Position numbers and translations under genes: made by a program. DNA of 64,000 nt, taken from contig NZ_JAHWDQ010000007.1 in the NCBI RefSeq assembly GCF_019312595.1, positions 91,769 through 155,768 of the forward strand, read 5' to 3'. Shown piece by piece: positions 45,311-55,079 of the stretch. The notes beneath the pieces were generated by a model, which saw only the letters and a list, made by a program, of their open reading frames with translations, did not search any database and was not told where the DNA came from. Every line of letters begins with the position of its first letter. Positions within the stretch are counted from its first letter, which is position 1. The DNA comes from Zhongshania aquimaris. Its GTDB lineage: Bacteria > Pseudomonadota > Gammaproteobacteria > Pseudomonadales > Spongiibacteraceae.

Positions 45311-45457
45311 CGCACTACACGAAGTTGAACCGGCGAAGGAACTAGCAATTGGTTGTTGGCGTAATTCAAAGGCCAGAACCGCGTTGCTGCTTAAGTCGTT
45401 GTTGAGTGTTTATAAAAGCTTACACCACTCAAACGCATGGCTTACCCAATATCAAAA

Positions 45458-48400
45458 TTACCAGCTATCAATAAAGCGCCTAGACCTCGTCTTAAGCGAC
45501 TCCGCCGCCGCCATTAAGCCGCGCACAATCCACTGCCGGGAATCCGCCGGATCAATCACCGCATCTAACTCGAAATAGCTGGCGATGTAACTGGCCTTGC
45601 CTTTGCGATAGCGAGAAGCGACCCGCTCTTCAAAGAATGCCTGGCGCTCATTCTCATCTTCTATGGCCGCCAATTCATTTTTATACGCAAGGCGAACGCC
45701 GCCCTCCAGGCCCATACCGCCAAGTTCACCGGTCGGCCAGGCGATGGTAAAAAACGGCGCCCGAAAATGTCCACCGGCTGCGGCCATCGCGCCCAAGCCG
45801 TAGGCTTTACGCAACACAATGGCAAAGATGGGAACCTGCAAAGAGGCCGCTGTAACAAACATACGAGCTGAATGCCGAACCAAGGCGGTCTGCTCGGCCT
45901 CTGGCCCGACCATAATGCCAGGGGTATCAATCAAACTCAGAATCGCCAATCCATGAGCATCGCACAACCGCATAAAGCGTGACGCTTTATCGGCACTATC
46001 AGAATCAATTGCCCCGGAGTTAAATTTAGGGTTGTTGGCGATAACCCCAACTGCCCGCCCCTCAATCCTAGCGAGAGCCGTCACATAAGCCTTGCCAAAG
46101 GCACTGCGCAGTTCAAGCACTGAGTCGATGTCGGCCAGCTCATTGATCACGTCGCGCACGTCGTAGGCGCGAAGACGATTCTCGGGGATGATATGACGCA
46201 GGCGGCGGGCATCTGTCGCTCGCCACGTTTCAATATTACCCTGAAAGTAGCCGAGGTATTTTTTACTCGTCGCGACCGCTTCGGCCTCGTCTTTAACGCG
46301 AATATCCACTACGCCGTTGTCGTGCTGTACTGCAATCGGTCCGACTTGCTCAGGGCTGAATACGCCGAGCCCACCGGCCTCAATCAACGCGGGGCCAGCC
46401 ATACCGATATTGCTATTTTCGGTGGCGATGATGACGTCTGCCATTCCCAGCAAGGCGGCGTTTCCCGCAAAACAGCGCCCGGAAACCACACCCACCACCG
46501 GCACTAATCCGCTTAATTCCGCGAGTTTGCGAAAGTTTTCGTTCTGCAGTGCAGCGATAGTAACGGGATCTTCTCGCGGGCGACCGCCGCCCCCTTCGGC
46601 AAACAACAGCAAGGGAATTTTATGGTCTTTGGCTAAATCAAATAGGCGATCAGTTTTCTGATGATTTTTATGACCCTGCGTTCCCGCCATCACGGTCGCG
46701 TCGTAGCTGCCCACTGCCACTTGCGCAGCTTGCTCACCAAACAAATCGGCGTTCACCGTGGCGATGCCCATCACAAAGCCATCGGCAGGCGTCGTCGCTC
46801 GCAACTCCTCATCGCTCTTACGCGCGTGCAAATACGCCACCGTGAGCTGACCGTATTCTATAAAGCTGCCGTCATCGCACAAGTCGGCGATATTTTCCCG
46901 CGCAGTGCGCTGCCCTCTGCTACGCCGACGCGCCACGGCAGTGGGTCGCTGTTCGTCCAGAGTTTCAGCATGTCGCTCACGCAGCAATTGCAGATCTTCA
47001 CGGATCAACGCTAAATCCATTTCAGTATTTGCATTTGCCTGCACAGACTTGTCGTCTGCGTGTTGCAAAACAACGATAACATCGCCCTCTTGCAGAGAAT
47101 CACCCACACGGCAAAACACGTCCTGAACAAAGCCGTTGCTGGGCGCATGAATAACGTGTTCCAACTTCATTGCCTCAATACACAGCAACTCCGCGCCCTG
47201 CTGAACATAATCCCCAACGGCAATATTGAGAGCCGACACGACGCCGTACAACGGCGCAACTAGCGCCACGACATCGTCGTCATAAAGCGCTTGCTGTAAT
47301 TTATCCTGTTTATCTACAGCAACATACAAATCGCTTATATACTCTTCGACGAAACGTGTAGAAATAGTATTGGCAAGCACTGCGGGATGACTGAGCAATT
47401 TATTGAGAAATGCAATATTGGTCGACACCCCCTCTATGTCAAACTCCTTCAACGCTCGACCAGCCCGCTTCAACAGCGCTGAGTAATCCCCACCCGGCGA
47501 ACTGACAATTAACTTCGCCAGCAGCGAATCAAAGCTGGCCACGGTGCGATAGCCGCTATAGGCAAAGGTATCGACTCTAATCCCCGGCCCCGTCGGCGCA
47601 ACAAACCGCTCTAGAAAACCTCCACTCGGCAATGCTCTGCCCTGCTCATCCATAGTCTCCATATTAATTCTAAGCTGAACTGCACAGCCACGCGGTGCTG
47701 GGATACTATCCTGATTTAAATTTAGCTCCGCCAGTTTAGCGCCAGCAGCTAGCGCCAATTGAATATGCAGCAGATCTAACCCAAGAACTTCTTCCGTTAC
47801 CGTATGCTCAACCTGCAAACGGGGATTCACCTCTAAGAAAAGAATTTCATCCGGCTGACCTTCACGATCAAGATCGATCAAAAACTCAAAAGTGCCGATA
47901 TTTGAGTAGCCCGCCTTTTGCGCCATTAACATCGCGCTGTGAATAACGGTGTTGCGTTGTTCCTCACTTAAACTCGGACTGGGGGCTATCTCAACAAGCT
48001 TCTGATGCTGACGTTGCAGGGTGCACTCACGCTCCCATAAATGACTAACTTCCTGTCCATCGCCAATAATTTGTACTTCGATATGTCTGGCTCGACGAAT
48101 CAAACGCTCCGCATAAAGCGCGTCGCTGGCAAAGGCTTTTATGGCTTCAGACTGGCAGTGGGCAAATGCCTGCGCCAACTCATCGAGATGAGAGACTACG
48201 CGCATACCTTTGCCACCACCACCGGCACGGGCTTTGATGATCATCGCCTCGCCAGCGCCCAGCGACACAAAAAACGATTTCGCTTGGTCCAGGGTAAGTG
48301 CCCCCGTCGTGCTTTTATTCACCGCCACGCCGCACTGCACCGCTAAGTCTATGGCGCGGGTTTTATCGCCAAACAAGGCGATATTTTCTGGGCTAGGGCC

Positions 48401-48724
48401 AATAAAAACCAAACCGGCTTGCTGGCAGCGTCTGGCAAACTCGGCGTTTTCACTCAGGAAGCCGTAGCCGGGATGAACCGCATCACAACCCCTCTCCTGT
48501 GCCGCGCTAATAAGCTGGTCTGTATCTAGATAGGCCGCCGCACCGCTACCTCGCAAAGGATGAACACTGTCTGCGTAACGCAAGTGGCCAGAGTGCTCAT
48601 CATCCTCACTGTAAACCGCAACGCAGGCTAAACCGATATCCTGTGCTGAGCGTGCAATCCTTACCGCAACCTCGCCACGGTTGGCGATAAGCAACTTTTT
48701 AAATACAGATATTGAACTGAACAT
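45458..48724 (-). CDS. Single-chain biotin-dependent acyl-CoA carboxylase (BC-BCCP-CT fusion)
   Basis: 1088 residues from the ATG at 48724 (GGAA upstream; an in-frame TTG at 48757 is less likely). Order: biotin carboxylase (KKLLIANRGEVAVRI, GGGGKGMRVV, QRQHQKLVEIAPS, FLEVNPRLQVEHTVTE), a biotin-carrier domain near residue 510 (EAMKLEHV with the biotinyl Lys), then both halves of a carboxyltransferase (RTARENIADLCDDGSF, NSNIGMAGPALIEAGG, DTPGIMVGPEAEQTALVRH, RKAYGLGAMAAAGG). It should carboxylate an acyl-CoA or enoyl-CoA, normally split over two or more subunits. The nearby AtuA pair makes a branched, terpenoid-like substrate attractive, though unproven. Its frame starts at the end of the molybdopterin enzyme gene. 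Confidence 0.92.
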   Translation of the reverse strand: MFSSISVFKKLLIANRGEVAVRIARSAQDIGLACVAVYSEDDEHSGHLRYADSVHPLRGSGAAAYLDTDQLISAAQERGCDAVHPGYGFLSENAEFARRCQQAGLVFIGPSPENIALFGDKTRAIDLAVQCGVAVNKSTTGALTLDQAKSFFVSLGAGEAMIIKARAGGGGKGMRVVSHLDELAQAFAHCQSEAIKAFASDALYAERLIRRARHIEVQIIGDGQEVSHLWERECTLQRQHQKLVEIAPSPSLSEEQRNTVIHSAMLMAQKAGYSNIGTFEFLIDLDREGQPDEILFLEVNPRLQVEHTVTEEVLGLDLLHIQLALAAGAKLAELNLNQDSIPAPRGCAVQLRINMETMDEQGRALPSGGFLERFVAPTGPGIRVDTFAYSGYRTVASFDSLLAKLIVSSPGGDYSALLKRAGRALKEFDIEGVSTNIAFLNKLLSHPAVLANTISTRFVEEYISDLYVAVDKQDKLQQALYDDDVVALVAPLYGVVSALNIAVGDYVQQGAELLCIEAMKLEHVIHAPSNGFVQDVFCRVGDSLQEGDVIVVLQHADDKSVQANANTEMDLALIREDLQLLRERHAETLDEQRPTAVARRRSRGQRTARENIADLCDDGSFIEYGQLTVAYLHARKSDEELRATTPADGFVMGIATVNADLFGEQAAQVAVGSYDATVMAGTQGHKNHQKTDRLFDLAKDHKIPLLLFAEGGGGRPREDPVTIAALQNENFRKLAELSGLVPVVGVVSGRCFAGNAALLGMADVIIATENSNIGMAGPALIEAGGLGVFSPEQVGPIAVQHDNGVVDIRVKDEAEAVATSKKYLGYFQGNIETWRATDARRLRHIIPENRLRAYDVRDVINELADIDSVLELRSAFGKAYVTALARIEGRAVGVIANNPKFNSGAIDSDSADKASRFMRLCDAHGLAILSLIDTPGIMVGPEAEQTALVRHSARMFVTAASLQVPIFAIVLRKAYGLGAMAAAGGHFRAPFFTIAWPTGELGGMGLEGGVRLAYKNELAAIEDENERQAFFEERVASRYRKGKASYIASYFELDAVIDPADSRQWIVRGLMAAAESLKTRSRRFIDSW

Positions 48725-48753
48725 AAGGCATTCCGCAGTGTAAACGGGTAATT

Positions 48754-50943
48754 TCAATGGCGCTGATCATTAATCTCATCGGCGATTTCATCAACAGAAA
48801 CCGCCACCGGCACGCCAGAAAAGCGCGGCATAAAATTGATTGGTTCGAGATACTTTTGCAGAGACGTTAACTGACCGGTATAACTCCCCGCCTGACTTAA
48901 GGGTTTTGTTTTGGCATTCAACAACCCGAACATATGGGTCATGGAAACTACACCGCGACGCAGACCTGGATCAGCTTTGACCAGCGCGCGAATGCAGCCG
49001 AACTCAGAAGTGACCTCAATTGCAGTTTCTGGCAACACAACCAGCTGCGCCATATCATCGGGGTTCATATAGGCCCAATTAACGGGATATTTTTTCCGTG
49101 TCCGCGCCGAATCGCGAAATGCGCTATTCATCGCCTCTAAAATACGGCGCGACGTTAGATAAAAGGGAAATTGGTTTTGGGGTGTTTCTTCTTCAGTTAA
49201 AAGTGACGCTAATTCTGTCGCGACATCGCTGGGGCAAAGTTGTAATCGTGCGCCGTTGTCCACCATCGCCGACTCAACAAACTGCTCTGTTAAATCGGGC
49301 CGCACGCCAGAAGGATTATCGCGCAGCACCTCAAACGGCACTCGGCTCTTACGGCACAAAAACCGAATCATTTCCGATGGCTCTGGCGCTTTATCCATAG
49401 TGAGTTCTAAGCCGTCTTCAATATCGTCAAAGCGAAGCCCATAACTCCAATATTTCAGTGTTAATTGCAACTCCATTCGCGCCGCCAAGGCCCAAAAAAA
49501 CTGCCAGTCATCTATCACACCTGCGGGCTTTGTCACTGCAGGTAGCGCATACTGGGCAAAGGCTTCAGGATATAAACTCTCGCCGGGAATGCTAATTTCG
49601 TGACGCTCAAAGGGCTGCGAGCTGGCAATCACATAGTGACTGAGCTTGCCCGTTTCATTCACTCTGGCGTCAAGCGACACCAATAAATCCAAGTCTTCAA
49701 AAGCCGGCAGCGCTAGCGTTGGATCACCCAAGGCCATCACGGGGTCACCACCGAACACAATAAGGGCACGAATTTTATCTGGCCCTTTCGTCATTATTTC
49801 TTGGGGCAACAAGGCAGTCGGAAATTCACCAAAAAGTTGGCCAATGTCGGTGCTATGGCATTTCACACCGCGCTCCCAGCTGCGGCTTGGCGCCACCGCC
49901 ATCTCCACAAATTTTCGAGGATTTAATGTGCCCGGATTACGGACTTTATCGCCAGCGCGGCGATAGCCTCCCACCAGCGCATTGACCACTTCGATCATGT
50001 GATCATTCAAATTTGAATGCAGCGACATCGACGGACCCGTGCCGCTGCCAACGAAGGGACGCTTCGCCTCAGCAATCCATTTTGCCGCCAGCTCAATTTG
50101 CGCCACCGGCACATCTGCGCGACGAGCAGCAAGCTCAGGAGTAAAACCCTCCACCGCAATGCGCAACTCATCAAGTTGACTCACAAACTGCGAACAGAAC
50201 GCTTTATTGTAAGTCCCGTCGCGCAACAGAATATGCGCTATCGCGGCAAACACTGCCGCATCCTGCCCCGGTAGCGGCTGGATAACTAAATCAGCAAGGC
50301 GCGCCGTTTCGGTTTTTCGCGGATCGATAACAATCATTTTGAAGCCGCGCTTTTTGGCGTCGAGATAGGATTTCGCCGGCGCACCACTTTCCCCGGCACT
50401 AAAGGGGTAAGTCTGATGCGTCACCACCGGGTTATTACCTACGATTACCGCCAGATCAACATCGGCGAAGGCTGGTTTGCCCGACGCCATCACCCCCATT
50501 CGCCCCATCGTTACCCACTTGGCAGATTGATCAATAGTCATTGTCGAAAATAAATTAGGCGTCCCTATAGCGGATAAAAAGGACTTTTCTAATTGCGAGC
50601 CCAACACGCTGCGATAGGCGCCGGTGCCATGATATAAGGCGATGGAGCGAGGCCCATATTGCGCGATTAGCGCCGACAGTTTTGCTGCAATTTCATCCAA
50701 GGCGTCTTCAACATCAATCGGTTGTAAGTCACCTACTTCATCGCGCTTAAGGCTATTTAATATGCGCCCTTCACCATTGTGAAAATCGACACTGGCGCGC
50801 CCCTTGGCGCACATATAAGCCCCATAGGGTGAAACCGAACCATCGGCTGTCACTGCAATAATTTTATTATTCTCTACTTCCAAATTCATGGAGCAAAGTG
50901 CACTGCAATTTCGGCAAAAAGATTTGACGGTGTTCCGCATCAT
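48754..50943 (-). CDS. Molybdopterin-dependent oxidoreductase with N-terminal [4Fe-4S] domain
   Basis: 729 residues. The N terminus has CRNCSALC and, 26 residues later, YMCAKGRA: four Cys of a [4Fe-4S] cluster. Then come DQSAKWVTMGRMGVMASG, DLAVIVGNNPVVTHQTYPF (molybdopterin-binding) and a C-terminal dinucleotide-binding domain. The family includes formate dehydrogenase-like, acetylene hydratase-like and ring-hydroxylating or dehydrogenating enzymes. No Tat signal is seen, so it is cytoplasmic. Two ATGs are tandem (50943, 50940), with TGGAG upstream. Its stop is 30 bp from the carboxylase start, so both are likely cotranscribed. Confidence 0.87.
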   Translation of the reverse strand: MMRNTVKSFCRNCSALCSMNLEVENNKIIAVTADGSVSPYGAYMCAKGRASVDFHNGEGRILNSLKRDEVGDLQPIDVEDALDEIAAKLSALIAQYGPRSIALYHGTGAYRSVLGSQLEKSFLSAIGTPNLFSTMTIDQSAKWVTMGRMGVMASGKPAFADVDLAVIVGNNPVVTHQTYPFSAGESGAPAKSYLDAKKRGFKMIVIDPRKTETARLADLVIQPLPGQDAAVFAAIAHILLRDGTYNKAFCSQFVSQLDELRIAVEGFTPELAARRADVPVAQIELAAKWIAEAKRPFVGSGTGPSMSLHSNLNDHMIEVVNALVGGYRRAGDKVRNPGTLNPRKFVEMAVAPSRSWERGVKCHSTDIGQLFGEFPTALLPQEIMTKGPDKIRALIVFGGDPVMALGDPTLALPAFEDLDLLVSLDARVNETGKLSHYVIASSQPFERHEISIPGESLYPEAFAQYALPAVTKPAGVIDDWQFFWALAARMELQLTLKYWSYGLRFDDIEDGLELTMDKAPEPSEMIRFLCRKSRVPFEVLRDNPSGVRPDLTEQFVESAMVDNGARLQLCPSDVATELASLLTEEETPQNQFPFYLTSRRILEAMNSAFRDSARTRKKYPVNWAYMNPDDMAQLVVLPETAIEVTSEFGCIRALVKADPGLRRGVVSMTHMFGLLNAKTKPLSQAGSYTGQLTSLQKYLEPINFMPRFSGVPVAVSVDEIADEINDQRH

Positions 50944-50960
50944 TACTCCAGTTTATACTG

Positions 50961-51878
50961 CTAATTGGTATCGAGTTTGGCCAGCACTTCGGTGCCAAAC
51001 CAGCGCGCATTGTCACACCACTGCTCGCAGCTTTCCCCTTCGATATGAGTTACTGCACCGGCGACGCCCAGCTCGCGGTAAGCCATTAATTTGTCGAGAA
51101 TTGCCTGCGCATTCCACTCTTCGCCGGGACGGCGAATACTGCCGAGAAACACTTCTGGCATCTCTGTTCGGCCAATTTTTTCGCAGTGCTCCTTCATATA
51201 GTCAATGCCCGCAATCAGCTCCTCGCTACCGGCCATTGATGCCGTGCGCGCAGTTGTCGATAATTCCGCTGGAGTAAAAAAGGGATACCAGCCATCACCC
51301 AATTCCGCCGCGCGCCGAATGGCTCGGCGAGAGTTACCACCCACTAATAACGGTGGATGGGGACGCTGAATCGGCTGCGGCTGCATTCGGCAGTCACGGG
51401 CATTGTATGTTGCGCCCGCAAAACTAAAATTCTCCCCCGTCCAAGCCGCTTTCATCGCCTTTAGATATTCATCCATCACATCATTGCGCGAATCAAAATC
51501 AGCACCTAATACAAAGAACTCGCCCTTTAAGTATCCCGCCCCTAACCCGAGTGATAGCCTTCCTCCAGAAAACACATCCAAGCTCGCCGCCGCACGGGCG
51601 GTAATAAATGGATTCCTGTAGGGCAGTACCAAAATACCGGTTTGCAAACGCAGGCGAGTGGTCACGGCCGCCACTAAACTAAGGGTCACAAACGGATCTT
51701 GAGCGTCGTGCCCACCACTATCTAACCAGCGCGCTGGCGGGCAGGGATGATCTGTTACATTGGCACCGCTAAACCCTGCCTGCTCCAATGTTTGCGCAAC
51801 CTTAGTAAGTGCCGCCATATGCAAAAATTCACCGGGCGCATCGCTGCGATCAAAGGGCAATGTCGCATTTATTCTCAT
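50961..51878 (-). CDS. LLM-class (F420-type) flavin-dependent oxidoreductase
   Basis: 305 residues with GGAGATAGT upstream of the ATG. It shows the luciferase-like TIM barrel: VAQTLEQAGFSGANVTDHPC, TTRLRLQTGILVLPYRNPF, ARAAASLDVFSGGRLSLGLGA, PPLLVGGNSRRAIRRAAELG and GDGWYPFF. The order and length match TIGR03619-type F420-dependent oxidoreductases, but FMN use is also possible, since most proteobacteria lack F420. It may be a monooxygenase or dehydrogenase acting on a cyclic ketone. It is followed 17 bp later by the molybdopterin enzyme gene. Confidence 0.85.
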   Translation of the reverse strand: MRINATLPFDRSDAPGEFLHMAALTKVAQTLEQAGFSGANVTDHPCPPARWLDSGGHDAQDPFVTLSLVAAVTTRLRLQTGILVLPYRNPFITARAAASLDVFSGGRLSLGLGAGYLKGEFFVLGADFDSRNDVMDEYLKAMKAAWTGENFSFAGATYNARDCRMQPQPIQRPHPPLLVGGNSRRAIRRAAELGDGWYPFFTPAELSTTARTASMAGSEELIAGIDYMKEHCEKIGRTEMPEVFLGSIRRPGEEWNAQAILDKLMAYRELGVAGAVTHIEGESCEQWCDNARWFGTEVLAKLDTN

Positions 51879-51905
51879 ACTATCTCCATGGGCATGTCAC
51901 TGTGC

Positions 51906-52763
51906 TCAGCGACCACCATTTAAGGTCCATTTACCATCATTGTTTCTCAGCCAACCTGCTGAGGCCCAGGTTCCGCCATCCACCGGCAGCACGGTGCCGG
52001 TCACATAACTACTCATGCCGGAACACAAATACACCGCTGCTTGCCCACACTCACTGTCTAAGCCGGATCGACCTAGGGGAATACGTTTAGCCGTTGCCTG
52101 TTCGTCCAGCTCACTTGGTTGAATCCAGATTGCGGGATCAACAGGACCGCTAATATTGCCTCGCAAGCCTGGCGTCACCGTATAATCCGGCGCAATCGCA
52201 TTGACGCGAATATGATGATCAGCAAGTTCAAGCGCCATAGTGCGAGTGAAATTAAGCATGGCGGCTTTACAGGCGGCATAAACCGCAAATTGGGGCGCGG
52301 CGCGAGAGGCCTCGATACTGCTGATATTTAAAATAGATCCACCTCGGCCACCGGCAATGAGGTGCGGAATGACCGCTGACGTCGCCGCCAACATACTGAC
52401 GAAATTGAGATCGATAAGGCGACGCCAGGACGATTCCGACTGCTCAGCAAATGGTTTGGGACGCACACCGCCGACGTTATTCACCAACATATCGATGCGC
52501 CCAAAATGGGCCATGGCCGCTGCCACCATGTTTTCAACCTGACTCGAATCCGACATATCGGTGGTCAGTGCCAGCGCCTCCCGCCCCATTTCGGTAACCC
52601 GTTGAACGACTTCTGCACCGCGCTCAGGAATGCGATCTGCAATAACAATATTGGCCCCAACTGACGCCAACGATAAGGCGATGGCCCTGCCGATACCTGC
52701 GCCGCCCCCCGTGACAATTGCAACTTGATCAGTAAGGTTAATGTCAGGCTGATATTTATTCAT
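51906..52763 (-). CDS. Short-chain dehydrogenase/reductase
   Basis: 285 residues from the ATG at 52763 (AGGGTG upstream; an in-frame GTG at 52772 is less likely). Motifs: TGGGAGIGRAIALSLA, NNVGGVRPKPF, ILNISSIEASRAA and FAVYAACKAAMLNF (YxxxK), then APDYTVTPGL and TGTVLPVDGGTWASAG. An extra 15-residue tail (WLRNNDGKWTLNGGR) follows. It lies between the LLM oxidoreductase and the hypothetical gene, 27 and 14 bp away, in one minus-strand operon. Confidence 0.88.
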   Translation of the reverse strand: MNKYQPDINLTDQVAIVTGGGAGIGRAIALSLASVGANIVIADRIPERGAEVVQRVTEMGREALALTTDMSDSSQVENMVAAAMAHFGRIDMLVNNVGGVRPKPFAEQSESSWRRLIDLNFVSMLAATSAVIPHLIAGGRGGSILNISSIEASRAAPQFAVYAACKAAMLNFTRTMALELADHHIRVNAIAPDYTVTPGLRGNISGPVDPAIWIQPSELDEQATAKRIPLGRSGLDSECGQAAVYLCSGMSSYVTGTVLPVDGGTWASAGWLRNNDGKWTLNGGR

Positions 52764-52777
52764 CGTCGACACCCTAA

Positions 52778-53830
52778 TCAGTAACTGACTTTATCTTTAC
52801 GAGATGAGCGCTCCATCATGCCGTAGCTCTCTTCGCCGTCCCAGCGGTAGCGCACTCCGGTTTGCTGTAATACCGGAAAGTTAGGCGGCATATTCGGACG
52901 CCCCATTGCAAAGGTAGAAACAAAGGTTTCGCCGTGGATATGCACTTCACCATTGGCGGTTTCCAGCACACAGCTCACGTCATCGCCATTAGGACTCAGC
53001 TTTGATAGCCAGGGCGCTTTTATCACCCGAGCCGGTATGAGTTCACCATGACCTAAATAGATAAACCCCTCGTTATACGTTGGCTTGCCATCTTCTCTGG
53101 GCGGGTAGGCGTTATAGCCAAAGGCTCGGCCACTGGGAAATAAAGCTGACTGCCAACAGTGACCCCAAAAATCCTGCACATTGCGCACTCCTTGGCGACG
53201 AATACGCAGGCCACTGCCAAAAAACTCATGAAGCTCTGTATCAATTTGAACACGGCCGACAACGCGGAATAACTGCTCAAAGCGATCTCCACCCATGAAA
53301 CTGCCCTCCTGCCCGTTTAATATATCGGCAGCGGCACTAGACATGGTGCCCTGAATCCAAGGTGGTACAGCCATCGTCGCTTCAAGATCAAAAGACACAT
53401 CAACCAGTAGCCCTTCGTCAGCTTCTTCGCTAAGGCGCTCGTGTGGCAAGGCGCCGTGCATTTGCGCCGCTGTCGTCATCGGCTCGGCCTTGCCCTTAAA
53501 CGAAACATGCCACTCTTTAAACGGCGAGACACATTGAAAACGCAGCGGACCAGCACCCAAAATTGACGCTTTACCCTGCTCGTCAGTAGTTTTGTGCGCT
53601 ACACCGTAATCACGCACGATATAAACTCGCCCATCGGGAAACGCGATATTTAGCGACAGCATATGCGTGTCGTAATCCGGCGCGACGGCTTCAATCGCGA
53701 AACGCGGTAAACCTATTACACCCCGGTCGTCAGACACCCACATATTAATGGCGTCACGCATTCCTTCTTGCGCGGGGCAGCTATCAAAAAAATACTCTCG
53801 ATCACTCCCCATACCACCGCTTAAATCCAT
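52778..53830 (-). CDS. Hypothetical protein, possibly lipocalin-like (CrtC/AttH-type)
   Basis: 350 residues with a strong GGGAGGG ribosome-binding site. Two beta-rich halves are suggested by repeated short strands (YDTHMLSLNIAFPDGRVYIVRDYG; EWHVSFKGKAEPM; FIYLGHGELIPARVI). Features such as FWGHCWQSALFPSGRAFGY and HGETFVSTFAMGRPN resemble the carotenoid 1,2-hydratase/AttH-type double lipocalin fold, as in several DUF families found in steroid and terpenoid catabolic clusters. I do not assign a function. No signal peptide is seen. It sits between the sulfotransferase and an SDR, in the same operon. Confidence 0.6.
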   Translation of the reverse strand: MDLSGGMGSDREYFFDSCPAQEGMRDAINMWVSDDRGVIGLPRFAIEAVAPDYDTHMLSLNIAFPDGRVYIVRDYGVAHKTTDEQGKASILGAGPLRFQCVSPFKEWHVSFKGKAEPMTTAAQMHGALPHERLSEEADEGLLVDVSFDLEATMAVPPWIQGTMSSAAADILNGQEGSFMGGDRFEQLFRVVGRVQIDTELHEFFGSGLRIRRQGVRNVQDFWGHCWQSALFPSGRAFGYNAYPPREDGKPTYNEGFIYLGHGELIPARVIKAPWLSKLSPNGDDVSCVLETANGEVHIHGETFVSTFAMGRPNMPPNFPVLQQTGVRYRWDGEESYGMMERSSRKDKVSY

Positions 53831-53866
53831 ATTGCCCTCCCCACCATTGGAATATCGAATAAGATG

Positions 53867-54994
53867 CTAAACAGCCTGCTGAACAAAGCGCCGAGAATAA
53901 TCACCAAAGTGTTCTTGCAAACGTGCTGGGTCTATTTGCAATACCTCCGCAGGCAAGGTCTGACTCGGCTCCCGATGACTGGCATTGTTTTCCCACCACG
54001 CCGCCATCGCAGTTTCAAATTCTGGCGTCACTGGCTCAGCCAGCCATTGGTATAAACCGCGAATCTCAGCAATGGGATCTTTGTGCATAGCGCTAAAATC
54101 GATGTCGTAGAAACGTCCGTGATTTCCAGCGTCTCTAAATTCAAGCGTGCGGGCCATACCGGCTGACCAATGCGCGATATTGAGATCGCGCATATAAGCA
54201 ACGTCCACCGCATCGCTAAATTTACTGGCAATATCGACATACACAGACACCACCGAGGCCATGACATCTGCAGGGGCGCGGTGAGTCATCACAAATCGCG
54301 CATCTGGAAATACCGAATTGAGATCATTCAAAAACAAAAGATGAGTGGGGCATTTTAGACGCCACGATTTCGACGGTTGCTGCCACTGCAATAGTTTCAA
54401 AACACGGCGCTGATAGGAGTAAGTAGAAGATAAATCTGCATCTAACAGCCACTGTGAGTAGCTGGGAATTTGCGCAAAAGCCTGAAAAATATGCGACTTG
54501 AAATCAAGGGCCATTAAATCCTGACATTCGGCTGGCGCATTGACACCCGAGGGCACGTGGGTCTTGAGCCCCGTCTCGCGGCGAAAGTCTTCTTCCGATT
54601 GGCCCTGCCCGGCGCCACCACATTGCACTGCCACATTGGCCGCAGGTTCGGCGGCTTCTTGGCGATACAGTGAACGGGAATGGGGGTCTTGCTCTAACAA
54701 AAAGGAAAGGACGGTTGAGCCGGTGCGAGGCAAGCTCAAGCCAAACAATGGCGCCCTAACTACAATCTCATCTATCTCTGGATGGCGCTGATAGTATTGC
54801 TCGATCTGTAAGCGCTGTTTTAAGTGCAATACGATGCGATCGCGAATAATTTTATCGCCCAGGGCATTTAACTTTGCCTGCCGACCAAGGGCAGCAAGCA
54901 AAATCTCTAGACCTTCTCGAAATGAATCCGGGCCAAAATGACGTAAGCCGGTTTCATTTCTAGCAACATCCAATAGTGCTTTTACGTTTTCCAT
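53867..54994 (-). CDS. Sulfotransferase family protein (PAPS-dependent)
   Basis: 375 residues. LFGLSLPRTGSTVLSFLLEQ is the 5'-phosphosulfate-binding loop and FVMTHRAPADVMASVVSVYV the 3'-phosphate-binding region; WRLKCPTHLLFLNDL lies between them. The fold is that of PF13469-type sulfotransferases. It would move sulfate from PAPS to a hydroxyl or amine, but many members in catabolic clusters are untested. The start at 54994 has only a weak ribosome-binding site. Sulfation could modify a hydroxylated intermediate or storage product. It lies between the E2-like gene (85 bp) and the hypothetical gene. Confidence 0.83.
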   Translation of the reverse strand: MENVKALLDVARNETGLRHFGPDSFREGLEILLAALGRQAKLNALGDKIIRDRIVLHLKQRLQIEQYYQRHPEIDEIVVRAPLFGLSLPRTGSTVLSFLLEQDPHSRSLYRQEAAEPAANVAVQCGGAGQGQSEEDFRRETGLKTHVPSGVNAPAECQDLMALDFKSHIFQAFAQIPSYSQWLLDADLSSTYSYQRRVLKLLQWQQPSKSWRLKCPTHLLFLNDLNSVFPDARFVMTHRAPADVMASVVSVYVDIASKFSDAVDVAYMRDLNIAHWSAGMARTLEFRDAGNHGRFYDIDFSAMHKDPIAEIRGLYQWLAEPVTPEFETAMAAWWENNASHREPSQTLPAEVLQIDPARLQEHFGDYSRRFVQQAV

Positions 54995-55079
54995 ACAGAG
55001 TCGTCGCCCTGAAGAAATTTAGTTATTTTTATTGCGACAGCTGGACTGCAGTTTAAGACAATCGGTTTAGGAGCAAACG

